Positions 59,370 through 64,000 of a stretch of 64,000 nucleotides of DNA are shown in pieces. The DNA is taken from assembly GCA_027605045.1 (NCBI GenBank), contig JAQFWX010000125.1, forward strand, positions 1-64,000, read 5' to 3'. Under the pieces are notes generated by a model. The model did not search any database. It was not told the DNA's origin and was given only the letters and a program-made list of their open reading frames with translations. Every line of letters begins with the position of its first letter. Position 1 is the first letter of the stretch. The position numbers and the translations under genes were made by a program. The DNA is from Phallus indusiatus. Taxonomy: Eukaryota > Basidiomycota > Agaricomycetes > Phallales > Phallaceae.

Positions 59370-62300
59370 TAGATGCACCCTCGTTGCCGACATCTAATAG
59401 ATTCGACATTTTGTACATAGATCGCGAACAAAATGACATTCCTGATTCGAATCTAACTACCCCTGCTGCATCCCCTGATAAACCCAAAGAATCGCCTCCA
59501 CCTGCCACACGTTCTGTTTCTACCCCATGTATGCTGTCGCCTTCTCAACGTCGCGCATTGCCAAGTGAATACCGACTTGCAGCTACCGCTGGTACGCAGA
59601 AGCTGGAGATCCCGGTAGAACTGCAAAGTGTTGACACTGGAGCCCTGCTGCACAGCAAGGCCATGCTGGACACTGGGGCTAGTGGCATGTTCCTCGATCG
59701 CGACTTTGTCGAGAAACATCGACTTCCCTCCGTACGTCTTGCTAAACCCATTCCCGTGTTTAATGTCGACGGTACACCCAATCATGCCGGCTCTATCACC
59801 CACGTCGTTGACCTGGTCGTTCGCTTTCGGGATCATTCTGAACGCACCCTGTTCGCCGTTACCTCCCTCAAGTATCCCGTGTTGTTTGGGCTGCCGTGGT
59901 TCAAGGCCCACAATCCCGTCATAGATTACACGACTGGTCAAGTAGAATTCATGCGCTGCAGCCCTAGTTGTAGATCCTGTGCTCCACGCTGGCCAGCGGG
60001 TAAACTCTCTAAGCGTGCGTTCCAACAGATCCGACGCGCACCTCTGCCTGAACTCGACGACACGGAGACCAGCGATCCTGACATACCAGACCTGGTCAAC
60101 GTCGAGACTGAAATTGAGGAAGGTGATCGACTGTTCGCGATATCAATGCTGCCCGACGAGCCCGATACTCACCGCATATATGCCACCGAGACCATCTCCC
60201 AACGACTGGCCCAGGCCCATGCCAACAACTCGGACGCACCAACTCCCAAGGGTTTTCGGGATATCGTGCCAGAGATGTTCCATGACTTTGCCGACATTTT
60301 TTCGAAGGAGTCGTTCGACTCGTTGCCGCAGTCGAAGAAATGGGACCACCCGATAGAGCTTGTGCCAGGTTCTGAACCCAAGTCGTGCAAGATCTACCCG
60401 TTGTCGCCCAACGAACAAGCCGAGTTAGACGCGTTTCTAGAAGAAAACCTTGCGTCTGGACGAATCCGACCCTCCAAGTCGCCCATGGCATCCCCGGTGT
60501 TCTTCATCAAGAAGAAAGACGGCTCTCTTCGTCTCATCCAGGACTATCGGGCATTGAATGCTATGACGATTAAGAACCGTTACCCGCTGCCCCTGATCTC
60601 AGAGCTCATCAATAAATTACAAGGTGCCCGGTACTTTACCAAGCTGGACGTGCGCTGGGGTTACAACAATGTGCGGATAAAGGAAGGAGACGAGTGGAAG
60701 GCTGCTTTCCGCACCAACCGCGGCCTTTTCGAACCTCTGGTAATGTTCTTTGGTCTCACTAATAGCCCTGCGACCTTCCAGACAATGATGAACGAGATCT
60801 TCGAGGACATGATCTCGGAGGGTGTCGTTGCCGTCTATATCGACGACATTCTCATCTATACTCGGGATCGGGAACAACATGACCAGGTAACACGACGCGT
60901 TCTCGAACGTCTCCGCGAGCACAAGCTGTATCTCAAGGCAGAGAAGTGCGAGTTCTGTCGGACTAAGATCGAGTACTTGGGTGTTGTCATTTCCGAGAAC
61001 ACAGTCGAGATGGATCCCGCGAAAGTCTCGGGTGTCAGAGACTGGCCCGTCCCGAAGAACGTCACCGAGGTCCAGTCCTTCCTGGGCTTCGCCAACTTCT
61101 ACCGTCGGTTTATCAAGGATTTCGCGCGTATTGCCAATCCCATGTTCGGGTTAACCAAGAAGGATACGCCCTTCGTCTGGTCCGACACTTGTCAGCACGC
61201 TTTCGATACTCTGAAGTCGTCAATCACCTCTGCTCCTATTCTCCTCATCCCCAACCCCGCTAATCCTTACCGGGTTGAAGCAGACAGCTCCGACTTTGCA
61301 ACAGGCGCGGTTCTTTCACAGTTGTCGAGCGAAGACGGCAAATGGCACCCAGTTGCGTTCTTCTCGAAGGCCCTCAGTCCCGTTGAACGCAACTACGAGA
61401 TTCACGACAAGGAGATGCTCGCTATCATACGGTCCTTGGAGGAATGGCGACACTTTCTTGAAGGCGCGTCTCATCCTATCGACATACGGACTGATCACAA
61501 GAATCTGGAGTATTTCATGTCCGCACGTAACCTCAATCGTCGTCAAGCCAGATGGTCAGTATATCTCTCGCGATTCGACTTTACTCTGCAGCATATACCG
61601 GGTAAATCAATGGGTAAACCTGATGGCCTGTCCCGCCGCCCAGACCATGGCTCGGGAAAGGACGACAATCGTGGCGTCACCTTAATCCGACCTGAAATGT
61701 TTGCAATCAATGCTCTGCAAACATTCCGTCTTAAGGGGGAGGAGGAGGACCTTTTACGCCAGATTCGCAAGGCCAATCGGGAAGGCAAGGTCGAGGATAG
61801 TGTGTCTAAAGCCGTTGCAACACTTCGTGCACTGGGTGGTCGCTCAGCTCACTCGTCGGAATGGTTCGAGGATCAGGACCTCCTTTATTATCGTGGCAAG
61901 GTTTACGTGCCAAATGTGGACGAGTTGCGTCGGAAAATCCTTTCTAGACACCACGACACCAAACTCGGTGGCCACCCGGGTCGTTTCAAGACCCTCGAGC
62001 TCGTTTCGCGCACCTTTTGGTGGCCAGGCATCTCTAGGTACGTGCAACGCTATGTAGAGGCCTGCGATATGTGTCTACGTACGAAACCGTCTCGTCATGC
62101 TCCCTATGGACTTCTCCGACCCACAGAAGTGCCAAGTCGACCCTGGGAACACATCTCAGTCGACTTCATCGTGGAGCTGCCAGAATCCAACGGTTTTGAC
62201 GCGATCCTCTCTGTCGTCGACTCTCTCACCAAACGGGTTCACTTCGTGCCGACATTTACGACACTTGACGCGACAGGTCTGGCCCGACTGTACCTTCAGC

Positions 62301-63310
62301 ACGTCTGGAAGCTCCATGGGCTTCCCATGAAGGTGATCTCCGACAGGGGCCCCCAGTTCGCGTCCCGCTTCACGCAGGAGCTTTCTAGGCTCCTTGGCAT
62401 ACGGCTTGCACCCTCTACAGCATATCATCCTCAAACCGATGGTCAGACAGAGCGCGTCAATGCAGAAGTCGAGCAGTATCTTCGACTTTTCACCTCTGAG
62501 CGACAGGACGACTGGGACCAGCTACTGCCCATGGCTGAGTTCGCATACAACAACCATGTGCACTCAGCCACGCGTTCGACACCTTTTGAGCTCGACACTG
62601 GACGACATCCTCGTATGGGATTCGAACCGCAGGTTGCCGACTCGAAGATCGAATCTGTCAACGAGTTCAAGACGCGTATGGAATCGACGATAGAGGAAGC
62701 CAAGGCCGCTATAGCCAGGTCGAAAGACGAGATGGCCAAGTATTACGATCGGAAACACATCCCGGCACCTGAATACAAGGTTGGCGACAAGGTATACCTC
62801 GATTCGAGCGACATCCGCACCACCAGACCTTCCGCCAAATTGTCGCATCGGTACCTAGGCCCATTTCCGATAGTCAACAAGGTCGGATCCCATGCATATA
62901 GGCTACGTCTACCACTGTCGATGTCAAGACTCCACCCTGTCTTCCATGTCGGGAAGTTACGTCCAAAGGTCGAAGATACGATCCCGGGTCGTCGTGTTAA
63001 GGCTCCACCACCTCCTGAGGTCAGAGACGACGGTGAACACTACGTCGTGGAACGGATTCTGGACAGTCGTGCCTTCCGGAGACGACTCGAGTATAAGGTG
63101 CGTTGGGAAGGCTATGGTCCCGAGCACGATCAGTGGGAACCCGAGTCGAATATTGCAGCCCCAGATCTCATTAAGGAATTCCACCGCGAACATCCGAGTG
63201 CGCCACGCTCGATAAATGGCCTTCTTTTCCATCGTCGCCCTCGGTTCGATTTTTCTAAGTTACAAGCGTCATTAGTCGAAGCTACAGGCGTCGGGACGTC
63301 GCCTCGTTGA
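59192..63310 (+). CDS. pol: chromovirus Pol: protease, RT, RNase H, integrase, chromodomain
   Basis: Open for 1372 codons in the -1 frame relative to gag, overlapping it by 178 nt, so expression probably uses programmed -1 frameshifting. Aspartic protease: MLDTGASGMFLDRDF (about residue 160). RT: YPLPLISELINKLQGA, FTKLDVRWGYNNVRI, MFFGLTNSPATFQ and the YIDDILIYT catalytic loop (about residue 549). RNase H: VEADSSDFATGAVLSQ, YEIHDKEMLAII and RTDHKNLEYF. Integrase: zinc-binding H-H-C-C region with HDTKLGGHPGRFKTL and CDMCLRTKP, then DDE residues within SVDFIVELPES, ISDRGPQFASRF and YHPQTDGQTERVN. C-terminal chromodomain: YVVERILDSRAF, YKVRWEGYGPEHDQWEPESN. No internal stop. The true N-terminus after frameshifting lies somewhere before 59367. 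Confidence 0.95.
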   Translation: MPSRVRHSVSSARRIGRQYRTFVGPERRVGSPGAWRLCSDPRRDCGCNRGRGFSKRRRVIDAPSLPTSNRFDILYIDREQNDIPDSNLTTPAASPDKPKESPPPATRSVSTPCMLSPSQRRALPSEYRLAATAGTQKLEIPVELQSVDTGALLHSKAMLDTGASGMFLDRDFVEKHRLPSVRLAKPIPVFNVDGTPNHAGSITHVVDLVVRFRDHSERTLFAVTSLKYPVLFGLPWFKAHNPVIDYTTGQVEFMRCSPSCRSCAPRWPAGKLSKRAFQQIRRAPLPELDDTETSDPDIPDLVNVETEIEEGDRLFAISMLPDEPDTHRIYATETISQRLAQAHANNSDAPTPKGFRDIVPEMFHDFADIFSKESFDSLPQSKKWDHPIELVPGSEPKSCKIYPLSPNEQAELDAFLEENLASGRIRPSKSPMASPVFFIKKKDGSLRLIQDYRALNAMTIKNRYPLPLISELINKLQGARYFTKLDVRWGYNNVRIKEGDEWKAAFRTNRGLFEPLVMFFGLTNSPATFQTMMNEIFEDMISEGVVAVYIDDILIYTRDREQHDQVTRRVLERLREHKLYLKAEKCEFCRTKIEYLGVVISENTVEMDPAKVSGVRDWPVPKNVTEVQSFLGFANFYRRFIKDFARIANPMFGLTKKDTPFVWSDTCQHAFDTLKSSITSAPILLIPNPANPYRVEADSSDFATGAVLSQLSSEDGKWHPVAFFSKALSPVERNYEIHDKEMLAIIRSLEEWRHFLEGASHPIDIRTDHKNLEYFMSARNLNRRQARWSVYLSRFDFTLQHIPGKSMGKPDGLSRRPDHGSGKDDNRGVTLIRPEMFAINALQTFRLKGEEEDLLRQIRKANREGKVEDSVSKAVATLRALGGRSAHSSEWFEDQDLLYYRGKVYVPNVDELRRKILSRHHDTKLGGHPGRFKTLELVSRTFWWPGISRYVQRYVEACDMCLRTKPSRHAPYGLLRPTEVPSRPWEHISVDFIVELPESNGFDAILSVVDSLTKRVHFVPTFTTLDATGLARLYLQHVWKLHGLPMKVISDRGPQFASRFTQELSRLLGIRLAPSTAYHPQTDGQTERVNAEVEQYLRLFTSERQDDWDQLLPMAEFAYNNHVHSATRSTPFELDTGRHPRMGFEPQVADSKIESVNEFKTRMESTIEEAKAAIARSKDEMAKYYDRKHIPAPEYKVGDKVYLDSSDIRTTRPSAKLSHRYLGPFPIVNKVGSHAYRLRLPLSMSRLHPVFHVGKLRPKVEDTIPGRRVKAPPPPEVRDDGEHYVVERILDSRAFRRRLEYKVRWEGYGPEHDQWEPESNIAAPDLIKEFHREHPSAPRSINGLLFHRRPRFDFSKLQASLVEATGVGTSPR

Positions 63311-63321
63311 AGGGGGGATGG
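63310..63321 (+). other. polypurine tract
   Basis: AAGGGGGGATGG lies between the pol stop and the right LTR, the position and composition expected for the plus-strand primer. It partly overlaps the pol stop codon region. Confidence 0.8.
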
Positions 63322-63719
63322 TGTCAGGGTACGCTACCGCGTCCCCTCATTTTCCTTATTTATTATCATCGGTATATGTTTATTTCTATTTCATTTACAT
63401 TTCCCGTCCATTACTTTCACTTTCCGTTTCCTTGTTCTGCCTCCATTTCACTTTCTTTACTCGCGCGCGTCGCGCGCTCGTACTCGGCGTGATGCCCGTG
63501 ACATCACGTCGCTTAGGTTCGGTTCGGGCGTCTAGCACTTAGCTGTGTCAGGGCCGCACGCCGCGTTATCGTTTTTCATGTATATAGTCGCTGTCCCTAG
63601 AGTGAGGGTCCCTAAGCTTGTTCTCTTAGGATCCCCTCCCTCTAGGTGAGTAGTATAGTTATCGTCCAATATAGTACTTAGGATCCCCTCCCTCTAGTGT
63701 GAGCTGAGTAGCCCTGACA
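63322..63719 (+). repeat. right LTR (398 bp)
   Basis: By eye it is identical to the left LTR over its whole length, offset 5826 bp, including the duplicated 20-mer at 63626-63645 and 63678-63697. Confidence 0.96.
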
Positions 63720-63724
63720 GGCTT
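63720..63724. repeat. target-site duplication, right copy (GGCTT)
   Basis: Matches 57491-57495 exactly and ends the LTR-element insertion. Confidence 0.92.
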
Positions 63725-64000
63725 GAGGTTTTCTCTGAAATCCTCCCAGTTTGTTTTCTTGAAGTTAAGGATTTCGCGATCTTGTGATTTGTCTACACTG
63801 ACAGTCAGCTTGGTGATTATAGGAAAGTGATCAGTTTGAGGAGGTGTTTCATCCTCTATAGCATCGCATAGTACCAAGTTTTGGGCCAGCCCTCTTGTTG
63901 CGAATACATTGTCCGGTCTGGTGCGGTTTCCCGTTGTCCATGATTTCAGAGTAGGTATGTCACGTGGCAGTAGCATCTGTAAATCCAATTCGTCAGTAAT
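63720..64000 (-). CDS. LINE ORF2 5' part: endonuclease C-terminus (partial)
   Basis: This is the C-terminal end of the LINE AP-like endonuclease: ELDLQMLLPRDIPTLKSW, TGNRTRPDNVFATRGLAQ, then the conserved TDHFPI motif and NWEDFRENLK up to the insertion. The frame is open to the window edge, so the start is outside. The first part of the endonuclease (catalytic Asn/Glu region) is not visible here. Confidence 0.88.

Larger units (their letters stand above)
57496..63719 (+). mobile_element. complete Ty3/Gypsy chromovirus LTR retrotransposon
   Basis: 6224 bp with two 398-bp LTRs that begin TGTCA and end TGACA. Inside are gag, a pol reading frame shifted -1 relative to gag, and a polypurine tract next to the right LTR. 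The domain order protease, RT, RNase H, integrase, chromodomain defines Ty3/Gypsy chromoviruses. LTRs that look identical, open frames throughout and an intact 5-bp target duplication indicate a recent insertion, possibly still competent. It lies antisense to the LINE it interrupts. Confidence 0.96.
54199..64000 (-). mobile_element. non-LTR (LINE) retrotransposon, interrupted by an LTR element
   Basis: The element reads right to left and continues past the right edge of the window. The endonuclease C-terminus is at 63720-64000. The reverse transcriptase, RNase H and terminal zinc motif are at 54352-57495, and the 3' tail is an (AC)n tract (seen as GT at 54199-54218). A 6.2-kb LTR retrotransposon sits between the endonuclease and RT parts. 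The presence of RNase H and a CCHC-like C-terminus fits the Tad/I-like LINEs of fungi. The 5' end and the target duplication lie outside the window. Confidence 0.88.

Noticed and set aside
58302..59508. Long minus-strand frames (265 and 138 codons) opposite gag
   Set aside because: They mirror the gag/pol coding bias and show no recognised motif.

Overview
The window is nuclear DNA from a filamentous basidiomycete, most likely an Agaricomycete. The evidence is intron-dense genes with introns of about 45-60 nt, several microexons, a fungal DUF6535-type membrane protein, paired-finger C2H2 regulators, a chromovirus LTR retrotransposon and a Tad/I-like LINE with RNase H. No rRNA, tRNA, plasmid or prokaryotic feature was seen.

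Layout. 0.2-1.2 kb: UBC13-type ubiquitin-conjugating enzyme (minus). 2.0-5.7 kb: phospholipase D family protein (minus) in which the catalytic His of both HKD motifs reads as Asn. 6.8-9.2 kb: HyuB (5-oxoprolinase C-terminal half) gene with two apparent single-base frameshifts and no HyuA partner (minus). 14.1-17.7 kb: large C2H2 regulator (plus). 22.3-23.4 kb: smaller paralogous C2H2 regulator (minus). 23.4-32 kb: gene-poor. 32.0-34.1 kb: two tandem SAM-dependent methyltransferases, one frameshifted (minus). 35.8-37.4 kb: old-yellow-enzyme flavin oxidoreductase (minus, 8 exons, 392 aa). 39.3-46.4 kb: complete catalytic subunit of DNA polymerase epsilon (minus, 9 exons, 2247 aa). 46.7-47.4 kb: synaptobrevin-like v-SNARE (minus), with a start codon that appears to be split by an intron. 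48.2-49.1 kb: short DUF6535-like membrane protein (plus). 49.3-51.6 kb: secreted serine carboxypeptidase S10 (minus). 52.4-53.9 kb: unidentified coding-like pieces. 54.2-64 kb: a LINE (minus) interrupted by a complete Ty3/Gypsy chromovirus (plus) with apparently identical 398-bp LTRs and an exact 5-bp target-site duplication.

The genes form no operon or evident pathway. POL2, the SNARE and UBC13 are housekeeping genes. The methyltransferase pair and flavin oxidoreductase lie within 6 kb of each other and could be accessory-metabolism genes, but nothing here shows that they share a pathway. The points most worth checking are the PLD pseudoenzyme candidate, the repeated WPxPP-type motif in the large C2H2 protein, the split SNARE start codon, the GC-AG introns and microexons, and several apparent 1-nt indels that are either gene decay or residual assembly errors.
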